Shown here: positions 14,187 to 20,686 of the stretch, one piece after another
Layout: every line of letters begins with the position of its first letter
Numbering within the stretch: the first letter of the stretch is position 1
From: a virus
IMG/VR virus record: IMGVR_UViG_3300028024_000014
Span: 1-42,661 of that record
Direction: 5' to 3' (one strand)
DNA length: 42,661 nucleotides
Program-made: the position numbers and the translations under genes
Notes under the pieces: generated by a model
What the model was told of the DNA's origin: nothing
The model's database searches: none
The model's input: the letters and a program-made list of their open reading frames with translations, nothing else

Positions 14187-15071
14187 ATGAACAAGTTCCT
14201 GAAAAAGTTGATGGTGCACGGCGGCTACATGTCACCGGAGGGCGATGTGCCTAACGGCGGTGGTGGCGGTGGTGCTCCCAACGGCGACGGCGACGATGCG
14301 GCCAAGCGCGCAGCGGCAGCCAAGGAAGCCGAGCGGGCTGATGCCGAACGCCGGGAAGCCGAGCGCACGCGCGGCAAGAAGCCCACCGACGAAGAAGCCG
14401 CGCTACTGCGCGAAGTGATGGACAAAAAGGCCAAGTTGCAGGCAACGAACGATGAGCTGGCGCAAGCGAAAGCGCGACTCGCCGAGTTCGATGGCCTCGA
14501 CGCTGCCGAGCTTCGCAAGCTGCTTCAGGAAAAGAAGGATGCCGAAACCGCGCAACTGGAGGCCAAGGGCCAGTGGGATGCCCTTAAAGGCCAGATGGTC
14601 GAGCAGCATACCGCCGCGCTGAAAGAGCGCGACGAGAAGCTGTCGGCTGCCGATCAGCGCGCGCTGGATCTGCAGAACCAGATCGCTGAGCTGACCGTGG
14701 GCAATGCGTTCGGCACCTCGAAGTTCATCGCTGACGAAATGACCCTTTCGGTTGCAAAGGCGCGTCGCGTCTATGGCGGCCACTTCGAGTTCAAGGACGG
14801 CGCAGTCGTGGCGTTCGACAAGCCGGCGGGCTCGAAAGACCGCAGTGTGCTGGTCGATGCCAAGGGCGAGCCGCTGGGCTTCGATGCGGCACTCGCCAAG
14901 CTCGTCGACGCGGACCCGGACAAGGACACGCTGATCAAGTCCAAGCTGAAGATTGGCGCGGGCTCGAGCACGAATCCGGCATCGACGCCGAACGCGAAGC
15001 CGAACGCGAACACGGTCGGCACCGGCCGCTCGAAGATCGCAGCAGGATTGGCGAAGTCCGGCCTGAAGTAA
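14187..15071 (+). CDS. Capsid scaffolding protein
   Basis: The protein has 294 residues, lies immediately upstream of the major capsid gene, and is almost entirely helical. A Gly/Asn-rich start is followed by a long charged coiled coil (about residues 30-165) rich in Lys, Glu and Ala, then a small conserved domain with NAFGTSKFIADEMTLS and a Ser/Asn/Pro-rich basic tail. This is the usual scaffold layout, in which the C-terminal tail binds the coat. The start is uncertain: GTG 14178 has AAAGG only two bases before it, while ATG 14187 has the same AAAGG 11 bases before it; I chose the ATG. No protease gene lies next to it. Confidence 0.8.
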   Translation: MNKFLKKLMVHGGYMSPEGDVPNGGGGGGAPNGDGDDAAKRAAAAKEAERADAERREAERTRGKKPTDEEAALLREVMDKKAKLQATNDELAQAKARLAEFDGLDAAELRKLLQEKKDAETAQLEAKGQWDALKGQMVEQHTAALKERDEKLSAADQRALDLQNQIAELTVGNAFGTSKFIADEMTLSVAKARRVYGGHFEFKDGAVVAFDKPAGSKDRSVLVDAKGEPLGFDAALAKLVDADPDKDTLIKSKLKIGAGSSTNPASTPNAKPNANTVGTGRSKIAAGLAKSGLK

Positions 15072-15086
15072 GGCGGGAACACTCGC

Positions 15087-15132
15087 TTGTAAACCCGTGG
15101 CTTTCCTGGTAAAGTAAGTCATGGGTTACTCA
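15087..15132 (+). promoter_or_regulatory. Promoter with operator-like palindrome at its start point (copy 6)
   Basis: -35 TTGTAA (15087-15092), a 17-bp spacer and -10 TAAAGT (15110-15115). The palindrome TAAGTCAT-GG-GTTACTCA (15115-15132) shares the last -10 base and covers +1. It controls the major capsid gene. Confidence 0.7.
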
Positions 15133-15160
15133 CCCTATTTCTTTTCGAAAGGAAACAGAC

Positions 15161-16069
15161 ATGCCATTGCTGCAAGCAGAAGCCGACAAGCTGAGTAACA
15201 ACCAGCTTGTCGCAGGCGTTATCGAAGAAATCATCGAAAAGGATGAGCTCTTCGCGTTGCTGCCGTTCGTCGGCATCAACGGCAAAGCCTACGTGTATGA
15301 CCGCGAAAACACGCTGCCGGACGCCGAGTTCCTCTCGCCGAACGACGAAGTGGAAGAAAGCGCGGGCACCTTCACGGAAGTCGTGTCCAAGCTGCGCATC
15401 CTCGCGGGCGACGTGGACGTCGACAAGTTCCTGCAGGAAACCGAGTCCGACACGAACGACCAGCGCGCGACGCAGATCGGTCTGAAGGCCAAGGCTGTGG
15501 GCCGCAAGTTCAAGAAGACCATCGCGCAGGGCAATGCCGCCGTGAACGCGAAGGAATTCGACGGCCTGCCGCAGCTGGTGTCGGCCGCGCAGACGATCGA
15601 CGCGGGCGGCGCAGCGAACGGCACGGCGCTCACGCTGAACATGCTCGACGAGCTGGCCGACGCTGTGATCAACGGCGCCGACGCATTCGTCATGCGTGCG
15701 GGCACGATCCGCGCCTACCGCGCGCTGCTGTATGCAACCGGCGGCATCCAGCCGGCGATGGTCGAGATTCCGAATTTCGGCCAACCGGTGCTGGGCCACA
15801 ACGGCATTCCGATTCTGCGTAACGACTGGCTCGGCGCGGACGAGGACATGGGCACGAACAGCAACACCTGTTCGGTCTATGCCGTTCGCCTGAACGAGCT
15901 GGACGGTTTCCACGGCCTGTGGGGCGGCAAGGAAGCGGGCATTCGCGTGGAAGACATCGGCACGGTCCAGAACAAGGACGCCGACCGTATCCGCGTGAAG
16001 TGGTATTGCGGCTCGGCGCTGAAGTCCACGCGCTCGCTGGCACGTCTGCGCGGTATCACGAACGTCTAA
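15161..16069 (+). CDS. Major capsid protein
   Basis: The protein has 302 residues and is preceded by AAAGGAA at good distance from ATG 15161. It follows the scaffold, and the composition is that of a HK97-fold coat: an N-terminal helix segment, a Gly/Ala-rich middle (DAGGAANGTALTLNMLDELADAV pattern, spine helix) and a C-terminal strand ending in RSLARLRGI. Hundreds of copies build the icosahedral shell. It is the only gene in its unit: a promoter and palindrome precede it and a palindrome plus strong terminator follow, so it can be made in excess over its neighbours. Confidence 0.92.
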   Translation: MPLLQAEADKLSNNQLVAGVIEEIIEKDELFALLPFVGINGKAYVYDRENTLPDAEFLSPNDEVEESAGTFTEVVSKLRILAGDVDVDKFLQETESDTNDQRATQIGLKAKAVGRKFKKTIAQGNAAVNAKEFDGLPQLVSAAQTIDAGGAANGTALTLNMLDELADAVINGADAFVMRAGTIRAYRALLYATGGIQPAMVEIPNFGQPVLGHNGIPILRNDWLGADEDMGTNSNTCSVYAVRLNELDGFHGLWGGKEAGIRVEDIGTVQNKDADRIRVKWYCGSALKSTRSLARLRGITNV

Positions 16070-16084
16070 GTTCGCGGCGATAGA

Positions 16085-16102
16085 TAAGTCACAAGTGACT
16101 TA
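16085..16102. promoter_or_regulatory. 18-bp palindromic operator-like site (copy 7)
   Basis: TAAGTCAC-AA-GTGACTTA has perfect arms. It lies 15 bases after the capsid stop and 13 bases before an intrinsic terminator. A TAAAAT at 16110-16115 could be a -10, but I see no matching -35. Confidence 0.75.
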
Positions 16103-16115
16103 CGTCTCGTAAAAT

Positions 16116-16147
16116 AAAGGGCATGAGCTTCACGGCTCATGCCCTTT
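16116..16147 (+). terminator. Intrinsic terminator after the capsid gene
   Basis: AAAGGGCATGAG pairs with CTCATGCCCTTT over 12 bp with an 8-base loop and runs into TTTTCT. It lies inside the late operon, so it should reduce read-through into the connector genes and keep the capsid mRNA stable. Confidence 0.9.
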
Positions 16148-16167
16148 TCTCTTGAGGAAGACAGCAC

Positions 16168-16611
16168 ATGAAGATTCGATTGTTGCAGCCCGGCTGGGAG
16201 ACCTACACGGGCAATTTCGGCGGTGTCGAGTTCGTCGACGGCCTTTCGGTTGCCGACGCCCACACCCGCGAAGCCGCGCGCCTGGCAAACGTCGTGCGCT
16301 GCGAGCTGGAAGACGGCACCAACCCAAGCGCGTCACAGGCGGCACTCGACAGCCAAGGCACCGTGATGCAGGTCGGCAGTGACCGCGCGCCAGCGCCAGC
16401 GCCCGTCAAATACAGCCGCGAAGCGCTCGAAGAGATCGCGGGCGCGAAGGGCATCAAGGGGCTGCGTGAAATCGGCGACCCGCTCAGCGTGAAGGCGAGC
16501 GGCATCGCTGACCTGATCGACCTGATCCTGAAGGCACAGCAGCCCGCGACGGCAGAAACCCCGGCTACCGAGCCGGCCGCTGCTGAGGTCGTTGCACCGG
16601 CTGCGGAGTAA
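16168..16611 (+). CDS. Head protein with C-terminal HeH/SAP-like motif
   Basis: The protein has 147 residues; ATG 16168 has GAGGAAG upstream. The first 75 residues are a small alpha/beta domain (GGVEFVDGLSVADA and so on). A Pro/Ala-rich linker and a helix-extended loop-helix motif follow at about 82-120: YSREALEEIAGAKGIKGLRE, then ASGIADLIDLIL. This last motif is common in phage head-associated proteins and may bind nucleic acid or act as a small interaction domain. The tail is Ala/Pro/Thr-rich. The position after the capsid gene suggests a head accessory or decoration role. Confidence 0.6.
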   Translation: MKIRLLQPGWETYTGNFGGVEFVDGLSVADAHTREAARLANVVRCELEDGTNPSASQAALDSQGTVMQVGSDRAPAPAPVKYSREALEEIAGAKGIKGLREIGDPLSVKASGIADLIDLILKAQQPATAETPATEPAAAEVVAPAAE

Positions 16612-16614
16612 AGC

Positions 16615-17403
16615 ATGGAAAAGTATCTCGCCGGGGCAGACGTCACCGTGACGATTCCCCTCGTGGACAGTGCGGGCAACGCGATCAAGCCGGCCTCGGC
16701 GAGTTACCGCGTGCTCGATGAGAACGGCACCGTGCTGATCGACACGATTCCCGTGCCGTATCTGAGCCCCAATGGTGACCCGCTCGGGATTCTGGTCGGC
16801 GCGGGCGAGAACGGCCTGCCTGCCGGCGCAGTGCGCGCGTTACGCACGGTCGAAGTGCTGGCTGTGACCGACGCGGGCACGCGCCTGTTGACCGCGAACT
16901 ATGTGATCGAGGCAACCGAGCCGCTCGTGCCCGGCACCAACTCGTTCCAGACGATCAACAAGGCCGAACTCGTCGCGCTCGACATCCCGAACCTGAACGG
17001 CTGGAACAACGCCACGCGTGACGAGCGCGTCGCGGCGATGATCCAGGCGCGCCTGAACATCGGCCAGATGAGCTACCGCTACCGGTGGTCCGAGAACTGG
17101 CAGAACTTCATCTACCCCGAGTTCGGCATCTACTCGATCATCCAGTTCACGCAGGGGCAATACCTGTCGCTGCCGATCGATTTCCGGCAGACGTGCGAGC
17201 GCGCCCAGATCATCGAGGCGGACGACCTGCTCGGCGCTGACCCGGTGCTCGCCAAGCGCGCGCAGGGCATCGTGTCCGAGACGGTCGGCGACTCCACCAC
17301 GATGTTCAGCCCTGTGCGCCCGGCGCGGCAGCTGCTCTGCGCGCGCGCGATGCACGAACTCGCGCGCTACATCGTCAAACGCATCCGGTTGAGCCGCTCA
17401 TGA
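16615..17403 (+). CDS. Head-tail connector-region protein with an Ig-like N-terminal domain
   Basis: The protein has 262 residues. Residues 5-105 read as a beta-sandwich (ADVTVTIPLVDSAGNAI, ASYRVLDENG, TANYVIEATEPLV), similar to the Ig-like domains added to phage virion proteins. The C-terminal 150 residues are helical (ARLNIGQMSYRYRWSENW, FRQTCERAQIIEADDLLGADPVL) and fit a connector (head completion) protein that joins portal and tail. The stop overlaps the next start (ATGA). The function is inferred from its place between capsid and tail terminator; I do not recognise a precise family. Confidence 0.5.
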   Translation: MEKYLAGADVTVTIPLVDSAGNAIKPASASYRVLDENGTVLIDTIPVPYLSPNGDPLGILVGAGENGLPAGAVRALRTVEVLAVTDAGTRLLTANYVIEATEPLVPGTNSFQTINKAELVALDIPNLNGWNNATRDERVAAMIQARLNIGQMSYRYRWSENWQNFIYPEFGIYSIIQFTQGQYLSLPIDFRQTCERAQIIEADDLLGADPVLAKRAQGIVSETVGDSTTMFSPVRPARQLLCARAMHELARYIVKRIRLSRS

Positions 17404-18137
17404 AAAACGTCATCATCGATACGCTCGGCGACTTTGCCGCAGGTCAGATCACGGGCTACCAGACGGCGCTCGCGGGCCTCGTCTCCGACGCCATGAACCC
17501 GAGCGCGCCGACGCGCCGGGAGCTCATGGCGAGCCTGCAGCGCCTCCAGGTCTCATGCCTGACAGCGCTCGCGCAGGCGTTCGACGTGGCGGTCGCCGAC
17601 GTCTCGCACAACGGCGCGCTGAACGCAAACGCCGATGCAGACCTGTCCGTGCGCACGCAGATCGCCACCGACGCGCAGATCGCTCGCAACGCCGCGCTGG
17701 CGACGGTTGCGCAGGCGCTCGCACGCGACGCAGAAGCCGCTCATGCGCGCGTGCGTGACTTCGGCCTGAAGGTGCAGCTCATGCTCAGTGCCGGCGGGCG
17801 CAGCTACAGCTCCGCGGTGATCGCCGCAAGCATCCCCGAGCGCGCGCGCGGCATTACCTTTGGGCAAACCGACGCCGCGGGCCGCCGCTGGAAGACAGGC
17901 ACCTTTGTCGCCGCGACGCTCAAGGGCGCCTTGCAGGGCATCTACGCCGACGCGTTCGTGCGCGCTGCCGCGGCAGACGGGGCAACCGGTGTCGTCTTGC
18001 AATACGCGGACCCTGAGCACGAGGGCCACGGGCGCGTGATCCCGTTTGTCGATACCGACGAAACCCCGGGTTACCTGACCGTGCGTAACGACATGTTCCA
18101 CCCGAACTCGCGCGCGACGCTCGCGCGTCAGGAGTAA
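17400..18137 (+). CDS. Putative minor capsid (MuF / minor capsid 2-like) protein
   Basis: The protein has 245 residues, coupled to the previous gene by ATGA. The N-terminal 150 residues are helical and Ala-rich. The last 100 residues resemble the end of the phage minor capsid 2 / MuF group: RGITFGQTDAAGRRWKTGTF, a helix with IYADAFVRAAAADGATGVV, and a final DMFHPNSRATLARQE where related proteins have a CHPxC-type motif. The cysteines usual in that motif are missing. MuF-type proteins lie inside or on the head near the portal. The call is moderate; an alternative is a generic connector. Confidence 0.45.
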   Translation: MKNVIIDTLGDFAAGQITGYQTALAGLVSDAMNPSAPTRRELMASLQRLQVSCLTALAQAFDVAVADVSHNGALNANADADLSVRTQIATDAQIARNAALATVAQALARDAEAAHARVRDFGLKVQLMLSAGGRSYSSAVIAASIPERARGITFGQTDAAGRRWKTGTFVAATLKGALQGIYADAFVRAAAADGATGVVLQYADPEHEGHGRVIPFVDTDETPGYLTVRNDMFHPNSRATLARQE

Positions 18138-18141
18138 CGCG

Positions 18142-18483
18142 ATGTTCACACCGAACCAGTGGTGCACCATCACGCCGCCGGCCGCGCGCAACATCTACGG
18201 TGAGGACATTGACGGCGTGCCCGTGCGCGAGCGCTGCGCGGTCGTGCAGCTGCTCTCCAAGGCGCAGGCCACGAACTCGCGCGCGCAGCTCGCTGGCTCG
18301 CAGACGCATGCCGAGGATCTCGTGATCACCGGCAAGCTGCTGCTCCCGCCGAAGACCATCGCGAAGCTGGGTGACAAGCTGACCGTCGCAGGCATCGAGC
18401 TGCGCATTGTCTCGAGCACGCCGAAATTCAACACCTTTGGCGTGCTCGATCACTACGACGTGGAGGGCACACCGTGGGTCTAG
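18142..18483 (+). CDS. Head closure / head-tail joining protein
   Basis: The protein has 113 residues, beta-rich, with few helices (a TPNQWCTI start, a LLLPPKTIAKLGDKLTV middle and a VLDHYDVEG end). Size, fold type and position directly before an HK97 gp10-like gene match head-closure proteins of the SPP1 gp16 / HK97 type, which seal the DNA exit after packaging. It overlaps the next gene by 10 bases. ATG 18142 lies four bases after the previous stop. Confidence 0.6.
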   Translation: MFTPNQWCTITPPAARNIYGEDIDGVPVRERCAVVQLLSKAQATNSRAQLAGSQTHAEDLVITGKLLLPPKTIAKLGDKLTVAGIELRIVSSTPKFNTFGVLDHYDVEGTPWV

Positions 18484-18932
18484 TCAAAAGCAACTTCAAC
18501 CCGGAGCTGCTCGCTATCAAGATGAACCGGCTCGGCGACACCGCGGCGCGCCGCATTCTGGGCGTAATGCGCGAAGAGGGCGACACGATCGCGGAGCTCG
18601 CGCGCGAGAACGCGCCGGTGGACGACGGCGAGCTCGAGGACGCAATCCAGGTCGTCGAAGACCGCGGCGGCGTCAATAACCGCGTGCAGGTCACCGTGCA
18701 GGTGGACCCGGGCGCCATCGACAGCAAGGGCGTCCCCGTGATGAGCTACGCACGCGTCATGCACGAGGCACTCGCGCCATACGGCACCGGCGCCTTTCAC
18801 CTCGGGCCGGAGTCGCAAGCCAAGGACGGGGGCTCGGGCAAGGTGGGCGGCAAGTTCATGGAGCGCGCGATGCGTTCGCGGATCGGCGAAATGGGCAAGC
18901 GTGTGAAACAGATCGTGAAGGAGTCGACGTAA
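18474..18932 (+). CDS. HK97 gp10-like tail completion protein
   Basis: The protein has 152 residues from GTG 18474 inside the end of the preceding gene. The pattern is that of the gp10-like / lambda gpZ group: a helix ending in a LARENAPVDDGELEDAIQV box, a strand (NRVQVTVQVD), then YARVMHEALAPYG and FMERAM near the end. These proteins help attach the finished tail to the head. The stop overlaps the next start by one base (TAATG). Confidence 0.75.
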   Translation: MGLVKSNFNPELLAIKMNRLGDTAARRILGVMREEGDTIAELARENAPVDDGELEDAIQVVEDRGGVNNRVQVTVQVDPGAIDSKGVPVMSYARVMHEALAPYGTGAFHLGPESQAKDGGSGKVGGKFMERAMRSRIGEMGKRVKQIVKEST

Positions 18933-19315
18933 TGCACCTGGAACCGATTGCCGCACTGCTCGAGGCAAACAACTGCGGCGTGCGCGGCGAGAGCATTTTC
19001 ATTAACGAAATGCGGGTAGAGGACTCCGGTCTGCTGCTCAAGGCAAGCTACAAGGGCACGCCGATCGACCCGGAGCTGCCCGACTACTACAAGGGCACGT
19101 TTGCGCTCATCGCGCGCGGCAAAGGCTACGCCAATACAAAGGCAGTGATCGAGGCGGCCATGACCGTGCTGAAGATCGAGCAGGAGACGCAGGTTGGCGA
19201 GCTCTTCGTGAAGTATCTGCGCGCGAAGACGCTGCCGATCAGCTATCCGATCCCGTCGAGCGGCATGATCGAGTTCGTGACCAACATTGACTGCGCCTAC
19301 GTCCTTACCGTATAG
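18932..19315 (+). CDS. Tail terminator protein (gpU-like)
   Basis: The protein has 127 residues. The alpha/beta arrangement (a starting helix LEPIAALLEANN, strands with ALIARGKG, a central helix and a final strand ending in AYVLTV) and its position just before the tail tube gene fit the tail terminator that caps the growing tube and sets its length with the tape measure. The -35 (19287-19292) and -10 (19311-19316) of the following promoter lie in its last codons. The call depends mainly on gene order. Confidence 0.6.
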   Translation: MHLEPIAALLEANNCGVRGESIFINEMRVEDSGLLLKASYKGTPIDPELPDYYKGTFALIARGKGYANTKAVIEAAMTVLKIEQETQVGELFVKYLRAKTLPISYPIPSSGMIEFVTNIDCAYVLTV

Positions 19316-19338
19316 TGGCATAAGTAACGAGTGACTTA
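19287..19338 (+). promoter_or_regulatory. Strong promoter plus operator-like palindrome (copy 8) before the tail tube gene
   Basis: -35 TTGACT (19287-19292, 5 of 6), an 18-bp spacer, -10 TATAGT (19311-19316, 5 of 6), then palindrome TAAGTAAC-GA-GTGACTTA (19321-19338) covering the expected +1 region. This is the best promoter match among the palindrome sites. Confidence 0.75.
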
Positions 19339-19376
19339 CTGTCACCGTTCAAACCTCTTTGCAAAGGAGTTTTCGA

Positions 19377-19898
19377 GTGGCAAGCGATACAAAGAACGTA
19401 AAGATGGGCGTTTGCCTGGTCTACTACAAGGGCATCGATCTGGGCTACACCCAGGGCGGCGTCCAGGTGACGGTGACCACGCAGACCCATAAGACCAACG
19501 TCGACCAGTTCGGCAAGACGACCGTCAACGAACAGATCATGTCGCGTGACGTGTCGGTCAAGGTGCCGCTGGCAGAAACGACGCTGGACAACCTGGTTGC
19601 AACGATGCCGGGCGCGTCGATCGTCGGCACGGGCACCGACAAGAAGGCGATCGTGACCTCCGGCGTGGGCGTGTCCCTGCTGGACCTCGCGGGCGAGCTG
19701 CGCCTGCACCCGAAGGGCCGCGCGGCCGACGACTACAGCGAAGACTTCGTGATTCCGCTGGCAGCGACCTCGGGCGGTCTGTCGTTCGCTTACGAAGTCG
19801 AAAAGGAACGCATTTTCGACACGACCTTCACTGGCTACCCGGACCCGGTTACCGAAGAGCTGTTCGCGATCGGTGGCGCGCCCGTCGTCGCGCCGTAA
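19377..19898 (+). CDS. Major tail tube protein
   Basis: The protein has 173 residues from GTG 19377, which has a perfect AAAGGAG seven bases upstream; a longer frame from 19359 lacks such a site. It is a beta-rich protein with the pattern of phage tube subunits: LGYTQGGVQVTVTTQ, MSRDVSVKVPLAETTLDNL, then a long C-terminal beta section with KERIFDTTFTGYPDP. Hexameric rings of it stack into the tail tube. It stands alone between two palindromes, with a strong promoter and ribosome binding site, as suits a very abundant virion protein. Confidence 0.85.
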   Translation: MASDTKNVKMGVCLVYYKGIDLGYTQGGVQVTVTTQTHKTNVDQFGKTTVNEQIMSRDVSVKVPLAETTLDNLVATMPGASIVGTGTDKKAIVTSGVGVSLLDLAGELRLHPKGRAADDYSEDFVIPLAATSGGLSFAYEVEKERIFDTTFTGYPDPVTEELFAIGGAPVVAP

Positions 19899-19909
19899 CA
19901 GGCAAGAAA

Positions 19910-19950
19910 TAAGTAACAAGTGACTGACCAAGGCCGGCTGATGCCGGCCT
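19910..19950. promoter_or_regulatory. Operator-like palindrome (copy 9) followed by a hairpin
   Basis: TAAGTAAC-AA-GTGACTGA at 19910-19927 is followed at 19931-19950 by a perfect 8-bp stem AGGCCGGC-TGAT-GCCGGCCT with no U-tract. The pair separates the tail tube gene from the G/GT chaperones. Confidence 0.65.
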
Positions 19951-19972
19951 GCCCACATCGGAGTAAAGGCAC

Positions 19973-20341
19973 ATGAGCAAGAACGCCGGAAATATCAAGA
20001 TTCTGAACCTCGACACGCTGCCGACGAAGGCACCGCAACGCCAGATCACGCTGGGCGGCGTCTCGTATGACGTGCGCGAAATGAACGTCGAGGACTTCAT
20101 CGAAACGAACCTCGCGGCCGAGCGCCTCGAAGGGGTGACCGATCCGAAGATCCAGCTCGCCGAAATGATCGCGTCGATCCGCCGCGCGGTGCCGGACGTG
20201 CCGGAAGACGTGCTGAACAAGCTGCCGCTCGAAAAGCTCGGTGTGCTGAGCGCGTTCATTCGCGGCATGTTCGACCCGGATGCGACTGACGTCGAAGGCG
20301 CCGCGCCTGCCGGCGAAGCTGAAGGCGACACAAAAAAGTAA
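19973..20341 (+). CDS. Tail assembly chaperone G-like protein
   Basis: The protein has 122 residues. It has a beta-type N-terminus (QRQITLGGVSYDVREM), then helices, then an acidic Gly/Ala tail, like other G-type chaperones that bind the tape measure protein. It ends in AAA AAG TAA, and the heptamer A AAA AAG at 20332-20338 is a textbook -1 slippery site, so a fraction of ribosomes make a longer G-T fusion. The gene lies between the tube and tape measure genes as in lambda. Confidence 0.88.
   Translation: MSKNAGNIKILNLDTLPTKAPQRQITLGGVSYDVREMNVEDFIETNLAAERLEGVTDPKIQLAEMIASIRRAVPDVPEDVLNKLPLEKLGVLSAFIRGMFDPDATDVEGAAPAGEAEGDTKK
20332..20338 (+). promoter_or_regulatory. Programmed -1 ribosomal frameshift site (A AAA AAG)
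   Basis: The heptamer is in the correct phase for the upstream frame (codons AAA AAG followed by the stop TAA). After a one-base slip, translation continues from 20338 in the -1 frame, which is open to 20676. Confidence 0.9.
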
Positions 20342-20676
20342 GCGCAGCTGGGGAAGGCAAGCCCGATGAACTCGACTTCGGGCTCGTCTTCACCCGGGTC
20401 CAGCTGCACTACGGCCTGACCTATTGGGAAGTGATGGAGCTTCCCATTCGCGCTTTCTGGACCCTGAACCGCAACATCAACCGGCTGCTCGCGGAGACCG
20501 ATCTCCGTGCCCTGATGTTGCACGTATCCCGCCAGAGCAGTGAAGGCTGCGCGGCATACGAAGCCAAGCTCCGAGCCGAGGTGTATGCGGCGAAAGAAAC
20601 CGATCCGCTGAACGCGGAGCGGGACGAAGCGGGCTTCGCGGAGCTGAAGGCGATGGTGGCCCGTCCAGCACAGTAA
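20338..20676 (+). CDS. T-like extension of the tail chaperone, made by -1 frameshift (G-T fusion)
   Basis: From 20338 the -1 frame is open without its own good start and adds 112 residues to the 122 of the G protein, giving a 234-residue fusion. The added part begins with a charged linker and has DFGLVFTRVQLHYGLTYWE, MELPIRAFWTLNRNINR and a helical C-terminus, the expected form of gpT-like parts that recruit tube subunits to the tape measure. The stop is 10 bases before the tape measure start. Confidence 0.88.
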   Translation, partial: VSAAGEGKPDELDFGLVFTRVQLHYGLTYWEVMELPIRAFWTLNRNINRLLAETDLRALMLHVSRQSSEGCAAYEAKLRAEVYAAKETDPLNAERDEAGFAELKAMVARPAQ

Positions 20677-20686
20677 CAGGACGACG

